Shown: positions 17,284-26,234 of the stretch, in pieces
How positions within the stretch are numbered: the stretch's first letter is position 1
Layout: every line of letters begins with the position of its first letter
DNA from: an uncultured Cellulomonas sp.
Lineage (GTDB): Bacteria; Actinomycetota; Actinomycetes; Actinomycetales; Cellulomonadaceae
Assembly (NCBI RefSeq): GCF_947494015.1
Contig: NZ_CANLTL010000016.1
Span: forward strand, 1 to 64,000
Direction: 5' to 3'
Length of the DNA stretch: 64,000 nt
Made by a program: the position numbers and the translations under genes
The notes under the pieces: generated by a model
The model's input: only the letters and a program-made list of their open reading frames with translations
The model's database searches: none
Told to the model about the DNA's origin: nothing

Positions 17284-19343
17284 GGTGGTCTCCCCTCTGT
17301 TGCGTCGTCGTGCTGCGCTTGGTGCTCGCGGGCACGGGCGGCGTCGGCTGCGGCCTTCCACCGCAGCGCGCCGGCGGCCGCCGCGGCGGCGACCGGCGGC
17401 TGTGGCGGCGGCGGGGCGATGCTCACCGGGGCCCACCCCGACAGCGGTGCGTCCAGATCGGTCGCCTCCAGGGTGCGGGCGCTGTCCACGCCGGGTGCGC
17501 GCGACGCGCGAGGCGCGGCGTCCGCTCGCGCCGCTGCGGTGGCCTCCACCGGCTCGGGTGCCGGGGCGGGAGCCGGCGGCTCCTCGAACGGTGAGGCCGC
17601 GGGCAGCGGAACGTGCGCGCCGGCGGCGACGGCTTGGGCTTCGTAAAAGTTGCGCGACTCGGTGACCAGGTCGGCGTAGGGCTTGGTGGAGTAGTGGTCG
17701 AGCTTCATCAGCACCGCGGGCATCCCGGTGCTGAACGCGATCGCGCGGCCCGCCGGCAGCGACATGACCTCAGCGACCTCGAACAGCCGTCGACGCTGGA
17801 TCGACGAGCTCGCGCTGCGCCCGCTCCTGGCCGCGTAGCTGACGCTGCGGGTGCGCACGTCGTGGTCGCCGATGCGCTCAGAGACGCCGCGCACGAACGT
17901 GTCCTGGGCGTTGCCGGGACCGACGACGCTGACGTTGGTGGCGCTCCACAGCTTCTGCATCCCCTCTTCGCCCCATGCGGCGGCGCCCTGCGCCCAGGAC
18001 TGCAGGAAGGTGGACAGGATGATGCCGCGTGAGCCGTAGTGGGAGTAGAGGTTGGGCAGCTCGCGCCACCGGCACACGTTGGCGGCCTCGTCGAGCACCG
18101 CCAGCAGGGGTGTCGCCAGGCGCCCGCCGGGCTGGAGCGCGCCGAGCTGCTCGGCCGCCTTCAAGGTGGCCATCGTCAGGGCGCCGGTTACCGCAGCGCC
18201 GGACCCGGCCCCTTCGCGTGAGACGAGGTAGATCGTGTCGGTCGACGCGGCGAATGCGTGCGGGTCGAACTGCGGTCGGGCGTCGTCCGGGCCTTGGCGG
18301 GTGATCCACGGCAGGAGGGTCTTGTTGCGCAGGAAGTCCACCCACGGCCGCGCGGTGCCGTAGACGCCGTCGCGCTGGCGCTCGGTGAGCTCCATGGCGC
18401 CCTCGAGCGCGGTCGCGGTGAAGCCGTACCCGTTGGCCGACAGCAGGTCGAGGGGTGTTTCGTCGGTGACGTCGTACAGCCACGTCAGCACGTCGGTGAT
18501 CGGGCGCTGCCCGGCGGCTGCGGCGAGGACCATCGCGGAGAGCACCGAGCGGCCCGCGGAGGAGAAGTAGGCGTCCTGGCGGGCGTCGGCGCTGGTGGCG
18601 GAGGTGATGAACAGGTCGGTGAGCTCGTCGGCCGTCTCCACGCTGGTGACGTAGGACAGCGGGTTCCACCACCACGTCGGCGGCTCCCCGATCAGGCCCT
18701 GCACGTCGTAGACCCAGACCAGGCCCTTCATCGACCGGGGCCCGCGGGTCAGGTCGACGATGTCGCGCTTGTTCGACGTCGCCAGCGCCGGCCCGCCGGT
18801 CTCCATGAGCTGCGGCACGCACACGCACGTCGTCTTCCCGGCGCGCGGCCCCATGACGTACAGCTGTACCCACTCCCATGGGGCGCGCAGCGGCTCGCCC
18901 CGCGCCACCGATGTCCCCAGCGGCACCCCCGGCCCGGCGTGCGCCGCGCCCAGCCGGACTGCGTCGGCGGCCGCGCCCTGCTCGGTGAGCAACGCGAGGT
19001 CCTTCGCCGTGGCCATGAACCGTGCCTTGGAGTCCACACGGGTGCCGCCGGTGAACACCGCACGCACCGCGCGGCCCACCACGACAGCGACCACGGTCAC
19101 GACCGTGAGGAGCGCGACCAGGGCGGTCGTCTCGGTGGCGCCCCAGGGCACGTCGCCGTCGACCAGGTCCAGCCAGAAGTCCACGCCACCGGCAGGGGCC
19201 GGCTGGTCACCAAGGCGCGCCCCGAGGAACGCTGCCAGCCACACCAGGCCGGCCAGCGCCCCGGCGGCCGCGACGCTCGCCATGAATAGCAGCGGCAGCA
19301 GTGGGGAGCTGCCCGGCTCGGGGAGCCGGTTCGGCTGACGCAT
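17280..19343 (-). CDS. VirD4/TraG-type conjugative coupling ATPase
   Basis: 687-aa type IV coupling protein that would feed DNA-protein substrates to the secretion channel. Two N-terminal membrane helices lie at about 15-41 and 72-92. Walker A is MGPRAGKTT (residues 164-172), Walker B LLAVLDEAAN near 410, followed by the family motif LYSHYGSRGIILSTFLQSW (TraM-recognition region). A Pro/Ala-rich tail from about residue 585 is variable in the family. The start overlaps the VirB4-like stop by one base (TGATG). A complete ATPase with all motifs suggests it is functional. Confidence 0.92.
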   Translation of the reverse strand: MRQPNRLPEPGSSPLLPLLFMASVAAAGALAGLVWLAAFLGARLGDQPAPAGGVDFWLDLVDGDVPWGATETTALVALLTVVTVVAVVVGRAVRAVFTGGTRVDSKARFMATAKDLALLTEQGAAADAVRLGAAHAGPGVPLGTSVARGEPLRAPWEWVQLYVMGPRAGKTTCVCVPQLMETGGPALATSNKRDIVDLTRGPRSMKGLVWVYDVQGLIGEPPTWWWNPLSYVTSVETADELTDLFITSATSADARQDAYFSSAGRSVLSAMVLAAAAGQRPITDVLTWLYDVTDETPLDLLSANGYGFTATALEGAMELTERQRDGVYGTARPWVDFLRNKTLLPWITRQGPDDARPQFDPHAFAASTDTIYLVSREGAGSGAAVTGALTMATLKAAEQLGALQPGGRLATPLLAVLDEAANVCRWRELPNLYSHYGSRGIILSTFLQSWAQGAAAWGEEGMQKLWSATNVSVVGPGNAQDTFVRGVSERIGDHDVRTRSVSYAARSGRSASSSIQRRRLFEVAEVMSLPAGRAIAFSTGMPAVLMKLDHYSTKPYADLVTESRNFYEAQAVAAGAHVPLPAASPFEEPPAPAPAPEPVEATAAARADAAPRASRAPGVDSARTLEATDLDAPLSGWAPVSIAPPPPQPPVAAAAAAGALRWKAAADAARAREHQAQHDDATEGRPP

Positions 19344-21055
19344 CAGACGTCGCCAGGCCCGGCGACGTCGTCGACGGCGCGGCGCGTGGCGGCCTCCGCC
19401 TCGTCGACGTCGGGGGTGATGCTGTGCCGTCGGGCGGCGGTCACCCGTTCGGCCATCGACGCCCACATGCGGTTGGTGTTGTTGACGTCGAGCTCGACCG
19501 GGGTGAGGTCCAGCTTGAACGGGATGCCGGGCTTCTTTCCGAGCTTGAGCAGGAACTTGCCCTGCCCGGGCGGGGCCGCGGCGCGCCCGGTCTCCGGGTC
19601 ACGGGTGCCCTCGTCGGCCCACTCGGCGATCAGGCGCCGCTCGGTGCCGGACATGCCGAACACTTCCTCGAGGTTCCCCATCTCCGAGGCGGCCAGGCCA
19701 CCCAGGTAGACCATGGCCGACCGCTCGACGAAGCCCCACGCCTTCGCGGTGTCGGCGTCGTTGGCCATCTTCAGGTCCAGCATGGTGTGCGTGATGAGCG
19801 CTTGGGCCAGGCCGCGGTTGCGGTTGAGGCGGGTGAGCGCGTCGACGAAGTCGACCATGAACGACCCGGCCCGCAGCATCCGCCACAGCTCGTCCATCAC
19901 CATGAAGTAGTGCCGGGTCGGCGCCAGCCCTGCGTCCGCGAGGTGCTTCGCCGCGGAGACGGTCAGCGACCCGTAGGACCAGCACACCGACTGCGCGGCG
20001 GCCTGGAAGAGCAGGTCGCCGTCGTCGATGGAGGACATGTCGAACGCGACCGGACGGTCGATCGCGATCGGGGTGGTGGTCTGACCGGCGAACACGTCAC
20101 CGAACGGCCCATCACTGGACAGGGCACCGATCAGGTCCAGCAGCGGCTCGATGCGGTCGCGGTAGCGCTCGTCGACGCCTCGGTCCAGGGCGACCGCGCG
20201 CAGCTCGAGCGGCCCCTCCTGCAGCACGGCGTACACGTCGGACGGCAGCGGCGGCACAGTGCCCCCGCGCTGGTCCAAGATGCGCAGCGCCACCGAGACC
20301 AGGGTGTTCTCGTGCGCCTGCAGCCGGTCCCCGCGCAGCAGCGACAGCAGACCGGTGAACGTGTTCAGCCGGCGCCCGCGCAGCTCGGCCAACGCCTCGC
20401 GTCGCTTGTCCTCGGGCAGCTCGGCGAGCCGCGCGACGAGCGGGCCCATGTCGAGGGGGTTGATGTGGCCGCGGCCGCGGCCCACCCGGATGACCAGGCC
20501 GTCGAGCGCCTCGATCAGATCGACGTAGTCCGGCTTGAGGTCTGACAGCACCATCGGGATGACCCCCCAGGCGGCCAGCACCGAGACCATGCGGCGCCCC
20601 AGGGTCGACTTCCCCAGGCCCGGGCGGCCCAGGATCATGCACGAGGGGAAGTTGATGAGCTGGGCGAGGAACCACATCACGGGGTCGCCGCACACCGTCC
20701 CGCCGGTGACCAGGTGGTGCCCGAGGGGCACGCCGACGGTCGGCAGGGAGCTGCCTGCGGCGAACGGCCACAGCCCGCAGACCTGCACGGTTGTGCCCTG
20801 CGCCTCGAACGGGCCGGCGATGTAGTTGACCCGGCCCGCGCCCTTGCCGGACCAGCCGCGGCGCCCCGGGCGTGCCGCTCGTTCCTTGCGGGCCGCGGCG
20901 GACCGGTTCTCGGTCTCGCGCAGCAGCGCGAGCAGGTCCAGGCCGCGCAGGCTGCGCCGCGCGGTGGAGCGCTTGGTGGCCTGCTGCAGCCGGGCGGCGT
21001 CCTGCGGGGTGATGACGAACGGGGAGCTGGTGGTCGAGCGGGAGGTGCGTGCCAT
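19343..21055 (-). CDS. VirB4-like conjugation ATPase
   Basis: 570-aa AAA+ ATPase powering the type IV secretion channel. Walker A GRPGLGKST is at 143-151, Walker B YFMVMDELWRML near 385, and an arginine/QxxR-type region AQALITHTMLDLK follows. The first 140 residues are short and lack the large N-terminal domain of canonical VirB4; the neighbouring SCO6880-family protein may supply it, so the pair may be a split VirB4 (inference). The start lies 11 bp after the upstream gene. Confidence 0.88.
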   Translation of the reverse strand: MARTSRSTTSSPFVITPQDAARLQQATKRSTARRSLRGLDLLALLRETENRSAAARKERAARPGRRGWSGKGAGRVNYIAGPFEAQGTTVQVCGLWPFAAGSSLPTVGVPLGHHLVTGGTVCGDPVMWFLAQLINFPSCMILGRPGLGKSTLGRRMVSVLAAWGVIPMVLSDLKPDYVDLIEALDGLVIRVGRGRGHINPLDMGPLVARLAELPEDKRREALAELRGRRLNTFTGLLSLLRGDRLQAHENTLVSVALRILDQRGGTVPPLPSDVYAVLQEGPLELRAVALDRGVDERYRDRIEPLLDLIGALSSDGPFGDVFAGQTTTPIAIDRPVAFDMSSIDDGDLLFQAAAQSVCWSYGSLTVSAAKHLADAGLAPTRHYFMVMDELWRMLRAGSFMVDFVDALTRLNRNRGLAQALITHTMLDLKMANDADTAKAWGFVERSAMVYLGGLAASEMGNLEEVFGMSGTERRLIAEWADEGTRDPETGRAAAPPGQGKFLLKLGKKPGIPFKLDLTPVELDVNNTNRMWASMAERVTAARRHSITPDVDEAEAATRRAVDDVAGPGDV

Positions 21056-21066
21056 CGGTCCGTCTC

Positions 21067-22557
21067 CTAGAGGGCGTCGCGCAGAGCGGTCGGCAGGATC
21101 GTGTGCTCCGGCAGGACCACGCCCAGGGGCAGGCCGGCGGCGAACGCGACGGCCTGGTTGCCGAGTGCGGGACGCATCTTCAGCCGCGCCGATCCGAACA
21201 GGGCTGTGGCCGCGCGGACGGCCTTGGGGAGTTGCTGGGCGTCGGTGCAGCTGACCGTGACGATCATCCCGAACCTGATCAGCCCGGCCCCGGCCGCTTC
21301 CTCACGAGCGGCCTGGCGCGCGGCCTTCTCGTTCTGCTCCGCACGGGCGGTCTGCCGGCGCGACCCCGACCGCCCGAACACCTCGGCGTTGATGTCCTTC
21401 TCCACCACCTCGGCGGGGTTCGGCACCGGCCGGTACAGCAGCGTGACGCGCTTGCGTTCGATGTCGCGGTGCGAGGCCAGCAGGCGCCGAAGGACGCTGG
21501 AGTAGAAGATCCCGCGCGGGGTGTCGGCCATCTCGAACGACGTGGAGACGGCGCGGTCGTGGTGGTACACGTCGAAGCCGTCGTGATGGAAGATCGGACC
21601 CGCTTCCTCCCACGTCAGGTGCGTGCCCTCACCGGCGCGCGCTTCCTCGATCGCCAGCGCGGCCGCCGGGTCGTAGGCGGTCCGCGTGAAGTCGACGATG
21701 TCCTGCGCCGAGCACAGCCGCACCGTCGACCCGGCGCCCGCCGTGCGCAGCCCGTCAAGCAGCCCAGGCAGCCGGTTACCGATGTCGGTCGCCACCTCAT
21801 CGCCGGAACGGTCCGGCACGCCGCCACCGCCGCGCCCAGAGAAGGTGATCGTCAACCGGGTCGTGATCGCCGGCGCTCCCGTGGTGCCGCTCGTCGTCGC
21901 CTCCACAACCGCCACCGCGAACTGGGGTGCGTCCGGGACGACGTTGCCCACCGCCATGCGCCGCAACCGCAGACCGGAGTCCGGGGCGGTCTCCACCGTC
22001 ACCGACGCGCCCACGACACCGTCCTCGACGCCGAGCAGCGCCAGCCAGCCGCCCCAGTTGGCGACCTCCGCGTCGATCACGTGCTGGTCCACCGACTCGC
22101 TGCCGGTCGCGTGAGCCTCGATCACCACCGTGTGATGCTTCGTCGCCGGCAACGTGATGAGCCCGAACGGGTTGCCGTAGGAGTCCAGGTGCTCGGTCAG
22201 CTCGCTGGGCGCCAGCAGACCAGGCAGTCGGCACTTGCCGTCCGGTGTCCGACCGGCCGGGCCGGCCACGTTCAGCGTGTGGCCCTGCTTCTGGGCCCGG
22301 TTGTGCATCGTCCTGATCGCCAGCCGCTGGTACAGCGTGCGGCCGTTGCGGGTCGGGAGCACGGCCGGTGCCACCAGCAGACCCATCGCGACAAGAGTCA
22401 TCGCCGTCCCGATCCAGTGTGACGTTGACACCATCGCGATGAGCAGCAACATCAGTGGCACGAGCGCCACCAGCGCGCCAAGAGGGACCCCGTACAGGCC
22501 CACCTTGCGTGCGCGGCGGAAGTTGCCGTACGTGATCTGCTCGGTCGTCGTTGTCAC
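21067..22557 (-). CDS. SCO6880-family conjugation protein (PrgI-like N-terminus)
   Basis: 496-aa protein with two adjacent N-terminal membrane helices (about residues 22-60, LYGVPLGALVALVPLMLLL) as in PrgI/VirB3 proteins. A long cytoplasmic part with beta-rich segments resembling the VirB4 N-terminal domain follows (for example HHTVVIEAHATGSESVDQH). SCO6880-type proteins always sit next to the VirB4-like ATPase. The GTG at 22557 is chosen because GGAGAGGTG precedes it and the longer frame is a low-complexity shadow. Function: inner-membrane platform of the channel, by family and context. Confidence 0.85.
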   Translation of the reverse strand: MTTTTEQITYGNFRRARKVGLYGVPLGALVALVPLMLLLIAMVSTSHWIGTAMTLVAMGLLVAPAVLPTRNGRTLYQRLAIRTMHNRAQKQGHTLNVAGPAGRTPDGKCRLPGLLAPSELTEHLDSYGNPFGLITLPATKHHTVVIEAHATGSESVDQHVIDAEVANWGGWLALLGVEDGVVGASVTVETAPDSGLRLRRMAVGNVVPDAPQFAVAVVEATTSGTTGAPAITTRLTITFSGRGGGGVPDRSGDEVATDIGNRLPGLLDGLRTAGAGSTVRLCSAQDIVDFTRTAYDPAAALAIEEARAGEGTHLTWEEAGPIFHHDGFDVYHHDRAVSTSFEMADTPRGIFYSSVLRRLLASHRDIERKRVTLLYRPVPNPAEVVEKDINAEVFGRSGSRRQTARAEQNEKAARQAAREEAAGAGLIRFGMIVTVSCTDAQQLPKAVRAATALFGSARLKMRPALGNQAVAFAAGLPLGVVLPEHTILPTALRDAL

Positions 22558-22561
22558 GCGA

Positions 22562-24016
22562 TCACCTCTCCACGGCGGCGCCGGAGGGTCCCGCGCCCCC
22601 TTCGTCTGCTGCCTGCGTCCCGGAGCGGGCCGCGTCGGCGGCGCTACGCGCTGCCGACTTCCAGCCGTCCGCGCCCCTGCCGCTCGCCGCAGGGGCCGGC
22701 GCACCGCGCGGAGCCGGTCCCGCGGGCGCGGGGGCTGGGGGTGGCGTCACCGGACCGGGCGTGCCGTTGGTGCCACCACTGGTGGGCGCCGCGCCTGGCG
22801 TTGCGCTGCCGCCGCTGGCCGGGGCGGGCGTTGGCGAGCTGCCACCCCCGGCGGCACCGGGGGCGGTCGGCGTCCCGCCCGCAGCCGCGGCCGACGGCGC
22901 GGCGCCACCGGCAGGCGCGACCGGGCCACCGCCCGCGGGTGCGAGCGACGGTGCCGCTCCACCGGCTCCACCGGCTGCTGCCGGTGCCGCGCCCGTCCTC
23001 GCCGCGGCCGGGGCTGCGCCTCGCGCCATCGCCGCGCTGCCCGCCGCCGACCCGCCAATGCTGACCACCGCCGCGCCCGTGGCAAGCGCCGCGACACCGA
23101 CCGCCGCGCCGGAGAACATCGACGACACACCCGCCGATGCCATCGGGACCAGGAACTTGACCAGCGCCGGCAGGGTCAGACCGGCCAGGGTGATGACCGT
23201 CAGGCCCATGAGCAGGGACATGATCGCCGCCTGCTCCTCGCCGGTTCCACCAGGAGCCTGGTAGCCGTTCACGAGGAGCAACCCGACCGCGTAGATGACC
23301 GCGGCGACCGGCTTGTAGAGCACGAACGCCAGCAACCAGCCGAGCGCCTTGCGCAGAGCTGCGGAGCCACCGTTGGTGGCAGAGGTGGCGGCGATCGTCG
23401 GTAGGACCGCCATCAGCAGCGTGATCATCGCCCCGCGGAACACCATGAACACCACCTGCGCGATGCAACCCAGCAGCGCCGCGAGGCCGACCAGTAGCCC
23501 CACGCCCATGCCCGAGCTGGTGATCGTGGCGGCGGTCATGATGCCGACCACCCCGTCGGAGAACTCCTTGCCAGTGGCGCGGTAGATGATCCACGGCGCG
23601 AAGGCGTCCCCTGCGGCGATCGCGGCGGACACCACGGCTGCGCCGGCGGCGCTGACGATGATGAGCGTCACCACCATGCGCACCGCGGGCAACGCCGCGT
23701 CGCCGCGCCCGCTGAGCGCGAGCTTCCCGGCAGCGAACAGCACCCCGATCATCGCGAAGACCATCGTGTAGAACGACAGGTCGCTCGAGATAGCGGCGAT
23801 GATGCCGGTCGGCTCGTTGCCGACGGCCACCACCGGAGACGGAATGTTCATCCAGGTGGTCGCCACCACCATGAGCACCGTCTCCACGGCCTCGGCGACG
23901 CTCTCCACGAACGCGCCGATCGCGCTACCGGCAAGGGCGCCTGCCGCGTCCCCGATCGCGTCACCGACGACGCACTTCGCCGAGCCAAACGGCCCGGCGC
24001 AGTCGTCCTCGTTCAT
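22562..24016 (-). CDS. TrbL/VirB6-like conjugal transfer membrane protein
   Basis: 484-aa protein with about seven to eight hydrophobic helices in the first 300 residues (for example IIAAISSDLSFYTMVFAMIG and GCIAQVVFMVFRGAMITLLM). A low-complexity Ala/Gly/Pro tail of about 150 residues follows. Topology, length and place between the SCO6880-family and VirB8-like genes fit the TrbL/VirB6 pore component. The tail could span the thick peptidoglycan layer of a Gram-positive cell (inference). Overlaps the gene before it by 4 bp. Confidence 0.85.
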   Translation of the reverse strand: MNEDDCAGPFGSAKCVVGDAIGDAAGALAGSAIGAFVESVAEAVETVLMVVATTWMNIPSPVVAVGNEPTGIIAAISSDLSFYTMVFAMIGVLFAAGKLALSGRGDAALPAVRMVVTLIIVSAAGAAVVSAAIAAGDAFAPWIIYRATGKEFSDGVVGIMTAATITSSGMGVGLLVGLAALLGCIAQVVFMVFRGAMITLLMAVLPTIAATSATNGGSAALRKALGWLLAFVLYKPVAAVIYAVGLLLVNGYQAPGGTGEEQAAIMSLLMGLTVITLAGLTLPALVKFLVPMASAGVSSMFSGAAVGVAALATGAAVVSIGGSAAGSAAMARGAAPAAARTGAAPAAAGGAGGAAPSLAPAGGGPVAPAGGAAPSAAAAGGTPTAPGAAGGGSSPTPAPASGGSATPGAAPTSGGTNGTPGPVTPPPAPAPAGPAPRGAPAPAASGRGADGWKSAARSAADAARSGTQAADEGGAGPSGAAVER

Positions 24017-24711
24017 GCCGCGCTCCAGGGGATAAAGCCGGAGGTCCCGTCAATGCGCGTCACCCTAGGTATCCCACCGCTCGTCTCGAGGTCGATCTTC
24101 CAGTCCCCGTCCTGCCAGGCGAGGTCGACAGGGATCGAGGCCGCGGAGTCGTTAGCCACCAGTAGGAGCTCGATTCGGGCGGCCGTGTCGCTGTAGTCGA
24201 CGAACCGGAAACCGCCGATGGCAGGTGTCGTCCCCGGTGTCGGCTCGCTCGGCGGTGTCAGCGAGAGCTGGTTGAGGTACGCCTGAGCCTGCGTGCCAGG
24301 CACCGCCTGGCCCTCAACCACGGTCGCGGCCTCCGGGGCGTCGGTGGCGAACACCAAGTAGGCAGCTGCTGCGAGGGCGCCCTCCGGGCTGTGAGCCCAA
24401 CCCGACCACAGGCGACCGTCCTGATTGGACGGGCCAGCGGTCGGCGAGGTCGGGAGGGCGACGTCGTAGAACAGGTCCCACTCGGTCTCGGGAGCGGCCG
24501 TTAACGGCGCGTCGGCCGGTTCCTCCGGCTGAGCTGAGGTCGACGGTGCCGACGACGGGGTGGGAGGGGTCGGGGCCGCGGTGGACGGCTGGGGGTCGGG
24601 GCCGCCCAGCAGAACGACGGCCACCCCGACGATGACGAGCAGGATGAACAGGCCTGACGCCGCCCACCAGCCGTTCATCGACACCAGGCCACCGCGCGAC
24701 TGTTCGGTCAT
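24013..24711 (-). CDS. VirB8-like membrane-anchored transfer protein
   Basis: 232 aa: short cytoplasmic N-terminus, one membrane helix at about 16-36 (GLFILLVIVGVAVVLLGG), a Pro/Ser/Thr-rich linker to residue 70, then a soluble extracytoplasmic domain of about 150 residues. That domain has the NTF2-like pattern of VirB8/TcpC proteins: GALAAAAYLVFATD in the first helix and closing strands RIELLLVAN and DLAWQDGDWKIDL. The family assignment is by architecture rather than a signature motif. Confidence 0.7.
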   Translation of the reverse strand: MTEQSRGGLVSMNGWWAASGLFILLVIVGVAVVLLGGPDPQPSTAAPTPPTPSSAPSTSAQPEEPADAPLTAAPETEWDLFYDVALPTSPTAGPSNQDGRLWSGWAHSPEGALAAAAYLVFATDAPEAATVVEGQAVPGTQAQAYLNQLSLTPPSEPTPGTTPAIGGFRFVDYSDTAARIELLLVANDSAASIPVDLAWQDGDWKIDLETSGGIPRVTRIDGTSGFIPWSAA

Positions 24712-24767
24712 CGTTCACTCCTTCACGTGGGTGGTCACGCCACCCGGGCCGCGCCTCGGGGTGGGCC

Positions 24768-25049
24768 TCAGACGAAGATCTGCATGATGGCGCCGACGCC
24801 GCCAATGAGGATCGCGGCGAGGATCGCGAACGCAAGGCCCTTGAAGTTGTTCATCTCGCGGCCGGAGTGGTGAGCGAACGCCAGGCCACCGGCGGCGACG
24901 ATGAAGCCCGCGACCGAAACGATGATCGCGAGCCACGACACCCAGTTGAGCACCTGCAGGATCGGCTCGGACCCGGGCGGCGCCTCCGGTGTCGGGTTCG
25001 GGATGACGCCCGTGAGGACGTTGTACGCCGCAGCGGTGAGGGCGGTCAT
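24768..25049 (-). CDS. Two-helix membrane protein, VirB2/pilin-like
   Basis: 93-aa protein with two hydrophobic helices (about 35-58, WVSWLAIIVSVAGFIVAAGG, and 69-91, FKGLAFAILAAILIGGVGA) joined by a short charged loop. Size and topology match VirB2/TrbC-like subunits encoded near VirB4 in Gram-positive conjugation operons. There is no clear cleavable signal, so it may be a small channel subunit rather than a true pilin. Overlaps the upstream gene by 4 bp. Confidence 0.65.
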   Translation of the reverse strand: MTALTAAAYNVLTGVIPNPTPEAPPGSEPILQVLNWVSWLAIIVSVAGFIVAAGGLAFAHHSGREMNNFKGLAFAILAAILIGGVGAIMQIFV

Positions 25050-25855
25050 GGTGCGCTCCTTGGTTCGGTCTCGGCAGCCTGTCGCTGCCGATCAGTCGTG
25101 GGGGTGGTCGGGGCGGCGCCGGCGGTGACCTGCGCGCCGAGCTTGCGGATGTGCTCGAGGGTGCGGCGCACCCGCGCCGGAAGGGCATCCGCGGCGGGCG
25201 TCTGGACCTCGCGCCACTCGGGCTGCCAGGCGATGTGCCACCCGTGCGGCGTCATCTGCGACAGGCGCTTGGCTGCCGCCTTCTGCGCCTTGGTCAGCTG
25301 GGGGGCGTCGTCGACGAGGACCAGGCCGAGCAGCTGGGACTCGCCGAGCTCGCCTGCGGCCCACGACCGGGCGACCCGCTCCGCGGCGGCGAGTCCTGCA
25401 CCGTGGGTCCGTGCCACCAGCACGACGGGAAGGACCGGCAGCGGCCGGGCCCAGCCGCCCGCCACGGGCCAGCTCACGCCGGCGTCGTGGGCGCCGTGGC
25501 CAAGCAGGTGCGCGAGCGTCGAGGCGCCCGCTCCGCCGTGCACGGCCGCCACCGCGACCGTGACGCCGCGCGGCGTCACCTCGCGGCGGGCAAGCGCTCC
25601 AGCCGCGGCGCCGCTTGCGGTGGCCGAGGGTCGCTGCGGGCCTCGGGCGGCGACCTCGGCGCCCAGCCACTCATCGGTCGGCAGCGGCGCCTCGACCGCT
25701 ACAGGCTGCGGGGCGCGGCGGATGAACGGGTTGTCAGAGGCTGGCTCGATACTGCTCGTGCGTCGTCGTCGCAACAGCCCGTCCCCCACCCGTTCCGTGA
25801 TGACCCAGTCATCGGGTCGGTTCTGATTGTCGCGTCTAGTGTGACTCAGTGTCAA
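25046..25855 (-). CDS. DUF6668-type MinD/ParA-like protein, first gene of transfer operon
   Basis: Up to 269 aa. A disordered basic N-terminus precedes a P-loop-like segment VAAVHGGAGASTLAHLLGHG (about 130-149), then alternating strands and helices (LPVVLVARTHGAGLAAAERV, LLGLVLVDDAPQLTKAQKA) as in MinD/ParA ATPases. The usual second lysine is not obvious, so ATPase activity is uncertain. The frame opens with a TTG that itself lies in a TTGACA box, so translation may begin further in, for example at an internal GTG; the start is unsettled. Confidence 0.6.
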   Translation of the reverse strand: MTLSHTRRDNQNRPDDWVITERVGDGLLRRRRTSSIEPASDNPFIRRAPQPVAVEAPLPTDEWLGAEVAARGPQRPSATASGAAAGALARREVTPRGVTVAVAAVHGGAGASTLAHLLGHGAHDAGVSWPVAGGWARPLPVLPVVLVARTHGAGLAAAERVARSWAAGELGESQLLGLVLVDDAPQLTKAQKAAAKRLSQMTPHGWHIAWQPEWREVQTPAADALPARVRRTLEHIRKLGAQVTAGAAPTTPTTDRQRQAAETEPRSAP

Positions 25856-25896
25856 ACAGTCACTTGGGGCACCTAGTGCGGCGTGGTAGTCACTTG
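25841..25896. promoter_or_regulatory. Repeated AGTCAC boxes in the divergent transfer-operon promoter region
   Basis: Two direct copies of AGTCACTTG (25858-25866 and 25888-25896) and one inverted GTGACT (25841-25846), between the leftward transfer operon and the rightward operon opening with an HTH gene. A TTGACA on the minus strand overlaps them. They look like operators for the adjacent BldC-like protein or another element regulator. Confidence 0.45.
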
Positions 25897-25954
25897 TAGT
25901 ACGTTATTGCTGCTGTTATCACGTGGTGACCCGCGCCAGACCTAAGGTGTCCGG

Positions 25955-26206
25955 ATGACCAACGAGGACCACCGCGCTCAGGACGGTTCACCCGATCTGA
26001 TGGCTTATGGACCGGTGTTGACGCCTGAGGAGGTGGCTCAGGTGCTGCGTCTGAACCAGCAGCACCTGGTTCGGCTCATGCGGCAAGGCAAGTTCCCGGC
26101 GTTCAAGGTCGCCGGAGCTTGGCGGGTGCGGCGATCGGCGCTCGAGGCCGTGATGGACGGGACGTGGCAGCCGCCCGATGCGGGCGCCGCCGACCACGAC
26201 GAGTAG
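25955..26206 (+). CDS. BldC/excisionase-type helix-turn-helix protein
   Basis: 83-aa MerR-like HTH protein: LTPEEVAQVLRLNQQHLVRLMRQGKFPAFKV, then the conserved WRVRRSALEAVMDG wing (residues 23-70). Proteins of this form act either as BldC-like regulators or as recombination directionality factors. Here it opens the rightward operon and faces the transfer operon across repeated AGTCAC boxes, favouring a regulator of both promoters. No functional integrase is adjacent, so an excisionase role has less support. Confidence 0.8.
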   Translation: MTNEDHRAQDGSPDLMAYGPVLTPEEVAQVLRLNQQHLVRLMRQGKFPAFKVAGAWRVRRSALEAVMDGTWQPPDAGAADHDE

Positions 26207-26234
26207 CAAACCCGTAGGGGTCGAGGGGGAACGG

